A stretch of DNA of 64,000 nucleotides from Pseudomonas putida (GTDB lineage Bacteria > Pseudomonadota > Gammaproteobacteria > Pseudomonadales > Pseudomonadaceae): positions 3,720,001 through 3,784,000 of the forward strand of contig NZ_CP039371.1 of NCBI RefSeq assembly GCF_005080685.1. The letters are read 5' to 3'. The notes beneath the pieces are model-generated. The model was not told the DNA's origin, did no database searches, and saw only the letters and a list, made by a program, of their open reading frames with translations. This document shows, piece by piece, positions 16,794 through 25,082 of the stretch. The translations under genes were made by a program, and so were the position numbers. Each line of letters starts with the position of its first letter. Position 1 is the stretch's first letter.

Positions 16794-18110
16794 ATGACAC
16801 TGAACAATATCGAAATCGACACCCTCGTGGTCGGCGCCGGCCAGGCCGGCGTGGCCATGAGCGAACACCTGAGCAAGCTTGGCGTGCCGCACCTGGTACT
16901 GGAGCGCAACCGCATCGCCGAAGCCTGGCGCACCGGACGCTGGGATTCGCTGGTGGCCAACGGCCCGGTCTGGCACGACCGCTTCCCGGGCCTGGAATTC
17001 GACCTCGACGCCGACGCCTTCGCCGGCAAGGAGCAGGTCGCCGACTATTTCGAGCAGTACGTGCGCAAGTACAACCTGCCGGTGCGTACCGGAGTCGAAG
17101 TTAAAAAGGTGGTGCGCAACGCCGATCGCCCCGGCTTCACCATCGACACCAACCAAGGCGTGATCCGCGCCAACCGCGTGGTAGCGGCCACCGGCCCGTT
17201 CCAGAAGCCGGTCATTCCGGCCATCGCGCCGAAAGACGCCCACCTGCACCAGATCCACTCCGCCGCCTACTTCAACCCCGAGCAACTGCCCGAAGGCGCG
17301 GTGCTGGTGGTCGGCGCCGGTTCCTCCGGCGTGCAGATCGCCGAAGAGCTGATGCGCGCCGGCCGCCAGGTGTACCTGTCGGTCGGCGCCCACGACCGCC
17401 CGCCGCGCAGCTACCGCAACCGTGACTTCTGCTGGTGGCTGGGCGTGCTCGGCGAGTGGGATGCCGAAATCGCCAAACCCGGCCGCGAACACGTGACCAT
17501 CGCCGTGTCCGGTGCCCGTGGCGGCCACACCGTGGACTTCCGCGCCCTCGCCCACCAGGGCATGACCCTGGTCGGCCTGACCCAGTCCTTCGACAACGGC
17601 GTGGCGCGCTTCCAGGACAACCTGGCCGACAACATCAACCGTGGCGACGACAACTACCTGGCCCTGCTCGATGCCGCCGACGCCTACATCGAGCGCAATG
17701 GCCTGGACCTGCCCCAGGAGCCAGAAGCGCGCAAGCGCTTGCCTGACCCGGACTGCGTGAGCAACCCGCTGCGCGAACTCGACCTGGCCAAGGCCGGCGT
17801 CACCAGCATCATCTGGGCCACCGGCTATGGCGTGGACTTCAGCTGGCTGCAGGTCGACGCCTTCGATGCCAACGGCAAGCCGCAGCACCAGCGCGGCGTG
17901 TCCAAGGAACCTGGCGTGTACTTCCTCGGCCTGCCTTGGCTGTCGCGCCGCGGCTCGTCGTTCATCTGGGGCGTATGGCACGACGCCAAGCACGTCGCCG
18001 GGCACATCGCCACCCAACGTACCTACCTGGCCTACCGTGACCGCGATGAGCGCACCGCGGAGCAACACGCCACCTCTACCCGCAACGTCAGCACCCTCGG
18101 AGCCCACTGA
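16794..18110 (+). CDS. Flavin-containing monooxygenase-like NAD(P)/FAD oxidoreductase
   Basis: A 438-residue flavoprotein. An FAD-binding VVGAGQAGVAMSEHL lies near residue 10 and a second NAD(P)-binding VVVGAGSSGVQIAEEL near residue 165. An ATG-containing block (SIIWATGYGVDFSW) is present at about residue 340, as in group B monooxygenases. Such enzymes oxygenate N- or S-containing substrates or ketones. The stop shares one base with the start of the Rid-family gene, so both are made together. With the divergent DUF1028/ArgE pair this forms a four-gene module for an unknown N-containing compound. Confidence 0.86.
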   Translation: MTLNNIEIDTLVVGAGQAGVAMSEHLSKLGVPHLVLERNRIAEAWRTGRWDSLVANGPVWHDRFPGLEFDLDADAFAGKEQVADYFEQYVRKYNLPVRTGVEVKKVVRNADRPGFTIDTNQGVIRANRVVAATGPFQKPVIPAIAPKDAHLHQIHSAAYFNPEQLPEGAVLVVGAGSSGVQIAEELMRAGRQVYLSVGAHDRPPRSYRNRDFCWWLGVLGEWDAEIAKPGREHVTIAVSGARGGHTVDFRALAHQGMTLVGLTQSFDNGVARFQDNLADNINRGDDNYLALLDAADAYIERNGLDLPQEPEARKRLPDPDCVSNPLRELDLAKAGVTSIIWATGYGVDFSWLQVDAFDANGKPQHQRGVSKEPGVYFLGLPWLSRRGSSFIWGVWHDAKHVAGHIATQRTYLAYRDRDERTAEQHATSTRNVSTLGAH

Positions 18111-18526
18111 TGCCTACCCACACTCGCATCCGCATGTTCAACACCAAGGAAACCTACCCCAACCAGACCCTGGACAACGACCTGTGCCAGGCCGTGCGGG
18201 CCGGTAACACCATCTATGTGCGTGGCCAGGTCGGTACCGACTTCGAAGGCAAGCTGGTCGGCCTGGGTGACCCTCGTGCACAGACCGAGCAGGCAATGAA
18301 GAACGTCAAGCAATTGCTCGAAGAAGCCGGCTCGGACCTGTCGCACATCGTCAAGACCACCACCTACATCACCGACCCGCGCTTCCGCGAGCCGGTGTAC
18401 AAGGAAGTCGGCAAATGGCTCAAGGGGGTCTTCCCGATTTCCACCGGCCTGGTGGTGGCGGGGCTGGCCCAGGCCGAGTGGTTGATGGAGATCGACGTGA
18501 TCGCGGTGGTACCGGATCAGGCGTAA
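18110..18526 (+). CDS. Rid-family (YjgF/UK114) protein lacking the RidA arginine
   Basis: A 138-residue trimeric Rid-fold protein, start codon overlapping the previous stop (TGATG). It keeps the family's YVRGQVGTD and KNVKQLLEEAGS blocks. Where true RidA proteins have the imine-binding arginine (usual context VEVARLP), this protein has VVAGLAQAEWLMEID, glycine replacing it. It is therefore unlikely to be a general 2-aminoacrylate deaminase and falls among the pathway-specific Rid subfamilies often adjacent to flavin oxidoreductases. It may hydrolyse or carry the imine-type product of its monooxygenase partner. This is inference. Confidence 0.85.
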   Translation: MPTHTRIRMFNTKETYPNQTLDNDLCQAVRAGNTIYVRGQVGTDFEGKLVGLGDPRAQTEQAMKNVKQLLEEAGSDLSHIVKTTTYITDPRFREPVYKEVGKWLKGVFPISTGLVVAGLAQAEWLMEIDVIAVVPDQA

Positions 18527-18543
18527 GCATCGCGCGTGTCGAT

Positions 18544-18566
18544 GGCGAAGCTTTCAAAGCTTCGCC
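18544..18566. terminator. Palindrome overlapping the LysR gene's stop codon
   Basis: GGCGAAGCTTT at 18544-18554 and AAAGCTTCGCC at 18556-18566 are perfect inverted repeats around C18555. The stem lies 17 bases past the Rid gene stop and includes the last codons and stop (18554-18556) of the convergent LysR gene. It likely serves both transcripts. Confidence 0.5.
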
Positions 18567-19459
18567 AGTTCCTCCCGGCAGAACTCGACGAACAACTGCG
18601 CCGGCTTGGTCAGTTGCACCCGCTTCAGGTGCGCCGCTGCCAGCCCCGACAACGCCACCGGCTCGGCGATGTCGATCATCACCAGGCGCTGGCCGTCATA
18701 GGTGAACGGCGAATGGGGCCGGGTCACCAGCAGCGAAAAACCGAACCCCTGCCCCACCATCCCGCGCACCATCTCGATCGACGGCGAACTGAAGACGATG
18801 TTCGGCGTCAGCCCCAACTCGTTGAACAGGCTGACGAAGTAGGTACGGCTGGGCGCCACGTCCAGCAGGATCATCGGCTCCGGGCACAGGTCGCGCAATG
18901 ACACCTGGGCCTGGCTGGCGAAGCGGTGTTTTTCCGGCAACAACACGTAGGGCTTTTGCGGCGGCATCAGTGGCTCGGTCTCGATGGTGCCGTCGAGGTC
19001 GTGGTCGTAGAGGAATGCAAGGTCGAAACTGCCCGCGGTCAGGCCCTGGATCAGGTCCTGCTGCTCGCCATCGCGCAAGCGGATGTCCACACCCGGGTAA
19101 CGCTCGCGAAAACCGGCGATCAGCCGCGGCAGGTACAGCGGCGCCACGGTTTCGAAACAGCCGATGTCGATCTGCCCGGCCACGGTGTCGTTGTCGGCCA
19201 GGGCGTTCTGCTCGAATTCATGGGCCATCTGCAGCAGCGTCCGGGTCTTGGCGTAGAAACGCTTGCCGCTGGGGGTCAACGACACACCCTGGGCGTGATG
19301 GCGGATGAACAATTGCACACCGAAGCTTTCCTCCAGGCTCTTGATCGCCGTGGAGATCGACGGCTGGGCGATGTACAGCTGGCGCGAGGCCTCGGCGACG
19401 CTGCCGGCCTCGACCGTGGTGACGAAGTACTTGAGTTGACGCAGGGTATAGGAAGCCAT
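18554..19459 (-). CDS. LysR family transcriptional regulator
   Basis: A 301-residue LysR-type protein. The N-terminal wing HTH is clear (YTLRQLKYFVTTVEAGSVAEASRQLYIAQPSISTAIKSLEESF). A periplasmic-binding-like effector domain follows. Start at the ATG at 19459; the open frame extends 16 codons further without support. It converges on the Rid/monooxygenase pair and is the obvious regulator of that module. The decanucleotide ACCTAAGGCC in its own upstream region also occurs in the DUF1028/monooxygenase promoter. Inducer unknown. Confidence 0.85.
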   Translation of the reverse strand: MASYTLRQLKYFVTTVEAGSVAEASRQLYIAQPSISTAIKSLEESFGVQLFIRHHAQGVSLTPSGKRFYAKTRTLLQMAHEFEQNALADNDTVAGQIDIGCFETVAPLYLPRLIAGFRERYPGVDIRLRDGEQQDLIQGLTAGSFDLAFLYDHDLDGTIETEPLMPPQKPYVLLPEKHRFASQAQVSLRDLCPEPMILLDVAPSRTYFVSLFNELGLTPNIVFSSPSIEMVRGMVGQGFGFSLLVTRPHSPFTYDGQRLVMIDIAEPVALSGLAAAHLKRVQLTKPAQLFVEFCREELAKL

Positions 19460-19554
19460 GGGCACCTCTGTGGCGCCGGAGCGGCGCCTTGGAAATCTTT
19501 TCGTCACTTTACCTTGGGCTCGGCGCCTGTGCAGGGGCAGCCGGTCGAGGATTT

Positions 19555-19580
19555 ACCTAAGGCCTGAGCATATTTTCGCT
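19555..19580. promoter_or_regulatory. Motif shared with the DUF1028/monooxygenase promoter
   Basis: ACCTAAGGCC (19555-19564) and TATTTTCGC (19571-19579) both recur in 16517-16793, at 16605-16614 and 16697-16705. The site is about 100 bases upstream of the LysR start and the same distance before the divergent ATPase gene. The remainder of the 226-base gap shows nothing else clear. Confidence 0.35.
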
Positions 19581-19685
19581 GTGCTTGCCCTGGAGCAAGG
19601 CCATTGCGGTATCAGCGTCTATGCTTGGCACAAGCTCAAGATCAGCCTTTTCAACTAGTCGATTGGCAGGAGGCGGGAGAGTCCC

Positions 19686-22406
19686 ATGGCAGCAACTCAA
19701 ACCGAGGAAATCCGCACCACCAAGGCCGATGCCGGGCATTGGTACCGCAAGAGCGTACAGCAGACCATGGCCGACATGCAGACCAGCGCCGACGGCCTGG
19801 CGCCTGAAGAAGCCACCGCCAGGTTGCTGCGCGTGGGTGCCAATGCCCTGCCGGCCAAGGACGTCGATCCGGCGTGGTTGCGCTTCATCCGCCATTTCAA
19901 CGATGTGCTCATCTACATCCTCCTGGCCGCCGCCGTGGCCACCGCGCTGATGGGCCACTGGACCGACACCCTGGTCATCCTACTGGTGGCGGTGATCAAC
20001 GCCACCATCGGCTTCGTCCAGGAAAACAAGGCGGAAAAGTCCCTGGCTGCCCTGCGCGGCATGCTCAGCAGCAGTGCACATGTGGTGCGCAACGGGCAAA
20101 AACTGGAAATCGACGCCAGCGAACTGGTGCCCGGCGATATCATCATTTTGCGTCCGGGGGACAAGATCCCCGCCGACGTGCGCCTGTTCGACATCCACCA
20201 CCTGCAGGTCGAGGAGTCGATGCTCACCGGTGAGTCGCTCACCGTGGCCAAGCAGAGCGAGGCCATCGAACACGAGGCCCAGTTGGCCGACCGCACCAAC
20301 CTCGGTTACTCCGGCACCAACGTAAGCTCGGGCAATGCCAAGGGCGTGGTGGTGGAAACCGGCGCGGCCACCGAGCTTGGCAAGATCAACCGGATGATCG
20401 CCACCGTCGACGAGAACCAGACCCCGCTGCTGCTGCAGATCGCCCAACTGGGCAAGCGCATCTTCCAGCTGATCATCGGCATGATGGTGGTGCTGTTCGT
20501 GATCGGCTTCTTCTGGCACGACTACCCGTTCGGCGAGCTGCTGCTGTCGCTGATCAGCCTGGCCGTGGCCGCCGTGCCCGAAGGCCTGCCGGCGATCGTC
20601 TCGATCATCCTGTCGCTCGGCGTGCAGCGCATGGCGCGCAGCAAGGCGATCATCCGCAAGCTGCCGACCGTGGAAACCCTGGGCGCCATGAGCGTGATCT
20701 GCTCGGACAAGACCGGCACCCTGACCATGAACGAGATGACGGTGAAAAGCGTGCTCACCGCCGCCACCATCTTCAATGTCGAAGGCCAGAGCTACGAGCC
20801 CAAGGGGCGCATCACCCTAGCCGGTGCCACCGAGACGCTGGACTGGAGCCAGCACGACAACCTCGCGGCGTTCATCCACGCCGTCGACATCTGCAACGAC
20901 AGCAGCCTGCAGCGCACCGACGACGGGCGCTGGAGCGTGGTTGGCGGACCCACCGAGGGCGCGCTCAAGGTACTGGCGCGCAAGGCCGCGCTGGAGATAC
21001 CGGAGGTCAAGCGCTTCGGCAAGATCCCCTTCGACTCGGCCTACAAGTACATGGCCCGTCGCTGCGACGTCGACGGCGCCAGCCTGGTCTACCTCAAGGG
21101 AGCCCCCGACGTGCTGCTGCGCATGTGCCAACAGCAGCTCGGCGCCAACGGCCCGGAACCGCTGGACCGCGAGTACTGGGAGCGGGAAATGAGCCAGGTG
21201 GCCAGCCATGGACTGCGCATGCTGGCAGCGGCCTACCGGCCCACCCCGGACGCGGGACCTGAGATCGACCACGAGGACCTCCAGCAGGGCATGATCTTCC
21301 TCGGCGTGGCCGGGCTGATGGACCCACCGCGCCCCGAGGCGATCGAGGCCATCGCCATGTGCCGACGGGCGGGCATCGAGGTGAAGATGATCACCGGCGA
21401 CCACCCCGACACGGCCGTCGCCATCGCCGGCATGCTCGGCATGGGCACCGACCTGCGTGCCATGACCGGGCAGGAGCTGGAACAGACCGACGACGCCACG
21501 CTCAAGCGCGTGGCCATGCAGTACTCGGTGTTCGCCCGCACCAGCCCCGAGCACAAGCTGCGCCTGGTGCGTGCCCTGCAGGCCAACCAGCAGGTGGTCG
21601 GCATGACCGGTGACGGGGTCAACGATGCCCCAGCACTGAAACAGGCGGACGTCGGCATCGCCATGGGCATCAAGGGCACCGAGGTGACCAAGGAAGCCGC
21701 CGACATGGTACTCACCGACGACAACTTCTCGACCATCGCCAACGCCGTGCGCGAGGGCCGGCGGGTCTACGACAACCTGAAGAAGACCGTGTTGTTCATC
21801 CTGCCGACCAACATGGCCCAGGGCCTGATCATCGTCCTGGCGATCCTCACCGGCGTGGTGGTGCCACTGTCGCCGCTGCAGATCCTGTGGATGAACATGG
21901 CCACCTCCACCACGCTGTCCTTCGCCCTGGCCTTCGAGCCTGGCGAGTCCGGGATGATGCTGCGCAAGCCGCGCAATGCCGGCGAATCGATCCTCAACCT
22001 GTTCGCCGTGTGGCGGGTGCTGTTCGTCGGTGGCCTGCTGACCACGGCAGCCTTCCTGCTGGAGGCCTGGCTGATCGCCGACGGCCAGGATACCGACCAC
22101 ATCCGCACCATGATCCTGCACACCCTGGTCACCGCGCAGTGGGCCTACATGTTCAACTGCCGCCTGCAGGAGGCGTTCTCGCTGAACGCGGCGCTGCTGC
22201 GCAACGGCGCCCTGCTCACCGTGACCCTGGCGCTGGTGCTGTTGCAGTGTTTGGTGATCTACGTACCGTTCATGCAGACCGCCTTCCACACCGTGGCCCT
22301 GCCCTTCAGTGGCTGGCTGATCTCGCTGGGCATCGGGGTGCTGGTGTTCCTGGCCGTCGAGCTGGAAAAACTGCTGATCCGCCGCTGGAAGGCAAGCCGC
22401 GCCTGA
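19686..22406 (+). CDS. P2-type cation-transporting ATPase (PMCA/SERCA-like)
   Basis: A 906-residue P-type ATPase, full length. Domain order: N-terminal cation-ATPase domain, actuator TGES (181-184), helix 4 with PEGLP (298-302), phosphorylation motif SDKTGT with D341, nucleotide domain, hinge TGDGVND (about 640), and the C-terminal helices. PEGLP places it in the P2 class. In helix 6, where calcium pumps have an NLVTDGxP-type site, this protein reads WMNMATSTTLSFALAFEP and lacks that aspartate. The exported ion (Ca, Mn, Na or K) is therefore uncertain. It stands alone, divergent from the LysR gene. Confidence 0.88.
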   Translation: MAATQTEEIRTTKADAGHWYRKSVQQTMADMQTSADGLAPEEATARLLRVGANALPAKDVDPAWLRFIRHFNDVLIYILLAAAVATALMGHWTDTLVILLVAVINATIGFVQENKAEKSLAALRGMLSSSAHVVRNGQKLEIDASELVPGDIIILRPGDKIPADVRLFDIHHLQVEESMLTGESLTVAKQSEAIEHEAQLADRTNLGYSGTNVSSGNAKGVVVETGAATELGKINRMIATVDENQTPLLLQIAQLGKRIFQLIIGMMVVLFVIGFFWHDYPFGELLLSLISLAVAAVPEGLPAIVSIILSLGVQRMARSKAIIRKLPTVETLGAMSVICSDKTGTLTMNEMTVKSVLTAATIFNVEGQSYEPKGRITLAGATETLDWSQHDNLAAFIHAVDICNDSSLQRTDDGRWSVVGGPTEGALKVLARKAALEIPEVKRFGKIPFDSAYKYMARRCDVDGASLVYLKGAPDVLLRMCQQQLGANGPEPLDREYWEREMSQVASHGLRMLAAAYRPTPDAGPEIDHEDLQQGMIFLGVAGLMDPPRPEAIEAIAMCRRAGIEVKMITGDHPDTAVAIAGMLGMGTDLRAMTGQELEQTDDATLKRVAMQYSVFARTSPEHKLRLVRALQANQQVVGMTGDGVNDAPALKQADVGIAMGIKGTEVTKEAADMVLTDDNFSTIANAVREGRRVYDNLKKTVLFILPTNMAQGLIIVLAILTGVVVPLSPLQILWMNMATSTTLSFALAFEPGESGMMLRKPRNAGESILNLFAVWRVLFVGGLLTTAAFLLEAWLIADGQDTDHIRTMILHTLVTAQWAYMFNCRLQEAFSLNAALLRNGALLTVTLALVLLQCLVIYVPFMQTAFHTVALPFSGWLISLGIGVLVFLAVELEKLLIRRWKASRA

Positions 22407-22420
22407 GCGCCCATGCCCTG

Positions 22421-22448
22421 GCGCCACCGGCCTGGCTGGCGGTGGCGC
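22421..22448. terminator. GC hairpin after the cation ATPase gene
   Basis: GCGCCACCG at 22421-22429 pairs with CGGTGGCGC at 22440-22448 across 10 bases. It lies between the ATPase stop and the convergent AsnC remnant. There is no T-tract, so intrinsic termination is unproven. Confidence 0.4.
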
Positions 22449-22457
22449 GATTGTTCG

Positions 22458-22862
22458 CTACACCGGCAGCTCGGTAGTCAGCTTGATCTTCTCCATCGGC
22501 ACCTCGGTCTTGACGTTCTGCACCACGCTGAGGCTGGTCAGGTGCTCGACCTGAAAGCGGCGATAGGCGTCCAGGTCCGCTGCCACCACCCGCAACAGCA
22601 AGTCGCAGTCTCCGGCCATCACATGGCATTCCACCACCTCGGGCAACAGGCGCACGGCTTCGACGAAGAGGTCAGTGGTTTCCTGGTCCTGGCGCTTGAG
22701 CCAGACCCGCACGAACAGGGTAAGCCCCAGGGCGACCTTGGCCGGGTCCACCAGCGCGACATAACGCTCGATTACCCCGGCATCCTCCAGCAGACGCACC
22801 CGCCGCAGGCACGGCGAGGCGGACAACCCCACCAATTTGGCCAGTTCCTGGTTCTGCAATCG
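22458..22862 (-). pseudogene. Lrp/AsnC-family regulator lacking its N-terminus, 5' end replaced by a REP element
   Basis: The frame encodes a recognisable Lrp/AsnC protein from RLQNQELAKLVGLSASPCLRRVRLLEDAGVI onward, through the ligand-binding RAM domain, to a normal C-terminus. The first 20 or so residues of the family (an MDxxDxxIL-type helix that completes the HTH) are missing. Upstream of base 22862 the frame runs into a REP element (22889-22924) and then into the end of the LLM monooxygenase gene. No ATG or GTG with a ribosome site precedes the conserved part; only TTG codons are available. A deletion or REP-associated rearrangement probably destroyed the start. Confidence 0.65.
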
Positions 22863-22888
22863 CTCCGATCTTGAGGATGATGAAATAC

Positions 22889-22924
22889 TTGTGGGAGCGG
22901 GCTTGCCCGCGAAGAGGCCGGCAC
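22889..22924. repeat. REP element at the truncated AsnC gene
   Basis: Contains TGTGGGAGCGGGCTTGCCCG followed by CGAAGAGGCCGGC. It lies between the AsnC remnant and the stop of the LLM monooxygenase (22928), only 4 bases past that stop. Confidence 0.85.
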
Positions 22925-22927
22925 CGA

Positions 22928-24259
22928 TCAAGCAGACTTCAGTGCAAACCGCGACCCCGGCCGCTCCAGCCCATAGTGCTCGCGCAACGTGCTCCCGGCA
23001 TACTCACTGCGGAACAACCCGCGCTTGCGCAGGATCGGCAACACTTCATCGAGAAACACCTCGAAGCTGTCGGGAAACGCCGGCGGCATCACGTTGAACC
23101 CATCTGCCGCCCCTGCCCGGAACCACTGCTCGATCAGGTCGGCGATCTGCACCGGTGTGCCCACCGGCACCCAATGCCCACGCGCGCCCGCCAGTCGATG
23201 GATCAACTGGCGCAACGTCGGCTGCTCGCGGTCAACGATATCGATGATCAACTTGAACCGGCTCGATTGGCTCTGGCTGCCCTGGAAGTCGACCAGGTGC
23301 CGTGGGAACGGTGCATCCAGGTCCTGCCCCGAAAGATCGGTCCCTAACATGCGCCGCAATTGGCCGAGCGACACATGCGGCAGCACCAGTTCGTTGAGCT
23401 CGTCGAACTTGCGCTGGGCTTCGGCCTCGGTGCTGCCGATGTAGGGGCTGATGCCCGGGAGTATCTTCAACTGACGTGGATCGCGGCCCGCCGAACGGGC
23501 TCGGGCGCGGATGTCCCTGGCGAATTCGCTGGCACTGTGCAAGGTCTGATGGGCGGTGAAAATCGCCTCGGCGTGCCGCGAAGCGAAGTCCCGGCCATCC
23601 TCCGAAGAGCCCGCCTGCACCTGCACGGGCCGGCCCTGGGGCGAGCGTGGCGAATTGAACGGGCCCTTGACCCGGTAATGCGTGCCCACATGGTTGATCG
23701 GGTGCACCTTGTCGCCATTGGCGAACACGCCGCCGGCCTTGTCCAGTACCAGTGCATCGTCCTCCCAGCTGTCCCACAGATCACCCACCACCTGCACGAA
23801 CTCCTCGGCGCGGGCGTAGCGGTCATGGGCGCAGGGATGCTGGTCCAGGCCGAAGTTGGCAGCGGCGGCAGCCAGCGACGTGGTCACGATGTTCCAGCCG
23901 GCACGGCCCTTGCTCAGATGGTCGAGGGCGCTGAACGAACGCGCCAGGTTGTAAGGCTCGCTGTAGGTGGTGCTGGCCGTGGCGATCAGGCCGATGCGCT
24001 GGGTGACCGCAGCGATGGCGGCCAGCCAGGTGATCGGCTCGAAGCGGATGCGCAGGCCTTCGCGGTCGTTCTCGGCCAGCGACGGCGAGTCGGCGAAGAA
24101 GATCGCATCGAGCTTCTCGCGTTCGGCGCGCAACGCCAGTTGTTGATAGAAGCCAATGTCCATGGACGCTTCCGGCACCGACTGCGGGTGCCGCCAGGCG
24201 GCTTCGTGGTGGCCGTTGGGATAGATGAACAGGTTGAGGCTGAGCTGGCGTTCGGACAT
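22928..24259 (-). CDS. NtaA/DmoA-family FMN-dependent monooxygenase (LLM class)
   Basis: A 443-residue luciferase-like monooxygenase of the NtaA/SnaA/DszA/DmoA group. Typical blocks are DAIFFADSPSLAEN near residue 55, TASTTYSEPYNLARSFSALDHLSKGRAGWNIVTT at about 93-126, and RPVQVQAGSSEDGRDFA at about 220. These two-component enzymes use FMNH2 from a separate reductase to break C-S or C-N bonds, for example in sulfonates, dimethyl sulfide or nitrilotriacetate. The gene follows a sulfonate-type ABC importer and a TauD-like dioxygenase on the same strand, pointing to organosulfur use. No flavin reductase gene is nearby. Confidence 0.88.
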   Translation of the reverse strand: MSERQLSLNLFIYPNGHHEAAWRHPQSVPEASMDIGFYQQLALRAEREKLDAIFFADSPSLAENDREGLRIRFEPITWLAAIAAVTQRIGLIATASTTYSEPYNLARSFSALDHLSKGRAGWNIVTTSLAAAAANFGLDQHPCAHDRYARAEEFVQVVGDLWDSWEDDALVLDKAGGVFANGDKVHPINHVGTHYRVKGPFNSPRSPQGRPVQVQAGSSEDGRDFASRHAEAIFTAHQTLHSASEFARDIRARARSAGRDPRQLKILPGISPYIGSTEAEAQRKFDELNELVLPHVSLGQLRRMLGTDLSGQDLDAPFPRHLVDFQGSQSQSSRFKLIIDIVDREQPTLRQLIHRLAGARGHWVPVGTPVQIADLIEQWFRAGAADGFNVMPPAFPDSFEVFLDEVLPILRKRGLFRSEYAGSTLREHYGLERPGSRFALKSA

Positions 24260-24292
24260 TTCCGTTCCCTGAAAAATGTGGATTGACGGGCC

Positions 24293-25057
24293 TCAGTGCA
24301 GCTCGGCGAAGTCGCTGAGCACATCGTCGCGCAAGGCGATGAAGTGGCTGTCGCTGCGGTTGCGCGGGCGTGGCAGGTCGATGTCCAGCACGCGCCGGAT
24401 ACGCCCCGGGTTGGGCTGCATGACCACCACCCGGTCACCGAGGAACACTGCCTCGTCGACATCGTGGGTGACCAGGATCATGGTGATCTTTTCCCGCGCC
24501 CAGATGTCCTGCAGCTCGCCCTGCAAACGCGCGCGGGTCAAGGCGTCGAGCGCGCCCAGCGGCTCGTCCAGCAACAGCACCCGTGGGCGGTTGACCAGGC
24601 CGCGGGCGATCGCCACGCGCTGCGCCATGCCACCGGAAATCTGGTGCGGGTAGGCGTCGATGAAGTCCTGCAAGCCCACCAGCTCGATATGCTCGCGTAC
24701 CGTCTCGCGCTTCTGCGCGGCGCTCAGTGCAGAGTTCTTCAAGCCCACGGCGACGTTCTGCTCGACGTTCAGCCAGGGGAACAGGCGATGGTCCTGGAAC
24801 ACGATGCCACGCTCCAGGCCCGTGCCCTGGATGGGCTTGCCATCGAGCAGGATGCGCCCGTCGTATTCCTCGTCCAGGCCCAGGATCAGGCGCAGCAAGG
24901 TGGACTTGCCGCAGCCGCTGGCACCGACGATGCTGATGAACTCGCCGGGGGCGATGTCGAGATGGACGTTGTCGAGCACCTGCAAATGCGTGGCGCTGCC
25001 CGGTCGGGAAGCAAAGCGCTTGCTGATGTGCTCCAGGATGAGGCCGTTGTTGTGCAT
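24293..25057 (-). CDS. ABC transporter ATP-binding protein, SsuB/TauB-type
   Basis: A 254-residue nucleotide-binding subunit. Walker A GASGCGKSTLLR, Q-loop VFQDHRLFPWL, signature QISGGMAQRVAIARGL, Walker B VLLLDEPLGALD and a switch histidine in LVTHDVDEA are all present. ATG at 25057 (MHNNGLILEHISKRF) preferred over an extension that would overlap the upstream permease stop. It powers the importer whose permeases lie at 25083-26773 and whose binding protein is at 26778-27890. Nitrate, sulfonate and taurine ATPases share this type; the neighbours favour sulfonates or sulfate esters. Confidence 0.9.
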   Translation of the reverse strand: MHNNGLILEHISKRFASRPGSATHLQVLDNVHLDIAPGEFISIVGASGCGKSTLLRLILGLDEEYDGRILLDGKPIQGTGLERGIVFQDHRLFPWLNVEQNVAVGLKNSALSAAQKRETVREHIELVGLQDFIDAYPHQISGGMAQRVAIARGLVNRPRVLLLDEPLGALDALTRARLQGELQDIWAREKITMILVTHDVDEAVFLGDRVVVMQPNPGRIRRVLDIDLPRPRNRSDSHFIALRDDVLSDFAELH

Positions 25058-25082
25058 GCTGCGATCCTTGTGAAAATGCCGA

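Noticed and set aside
20817..22427. A 536-codon open frame antisense to the cation ATPase
   Set aside because: The ATPase frame holds all P-type motifs in order. The antisense product is His/Gln/Gly-rich with no ribosome site or family signature.
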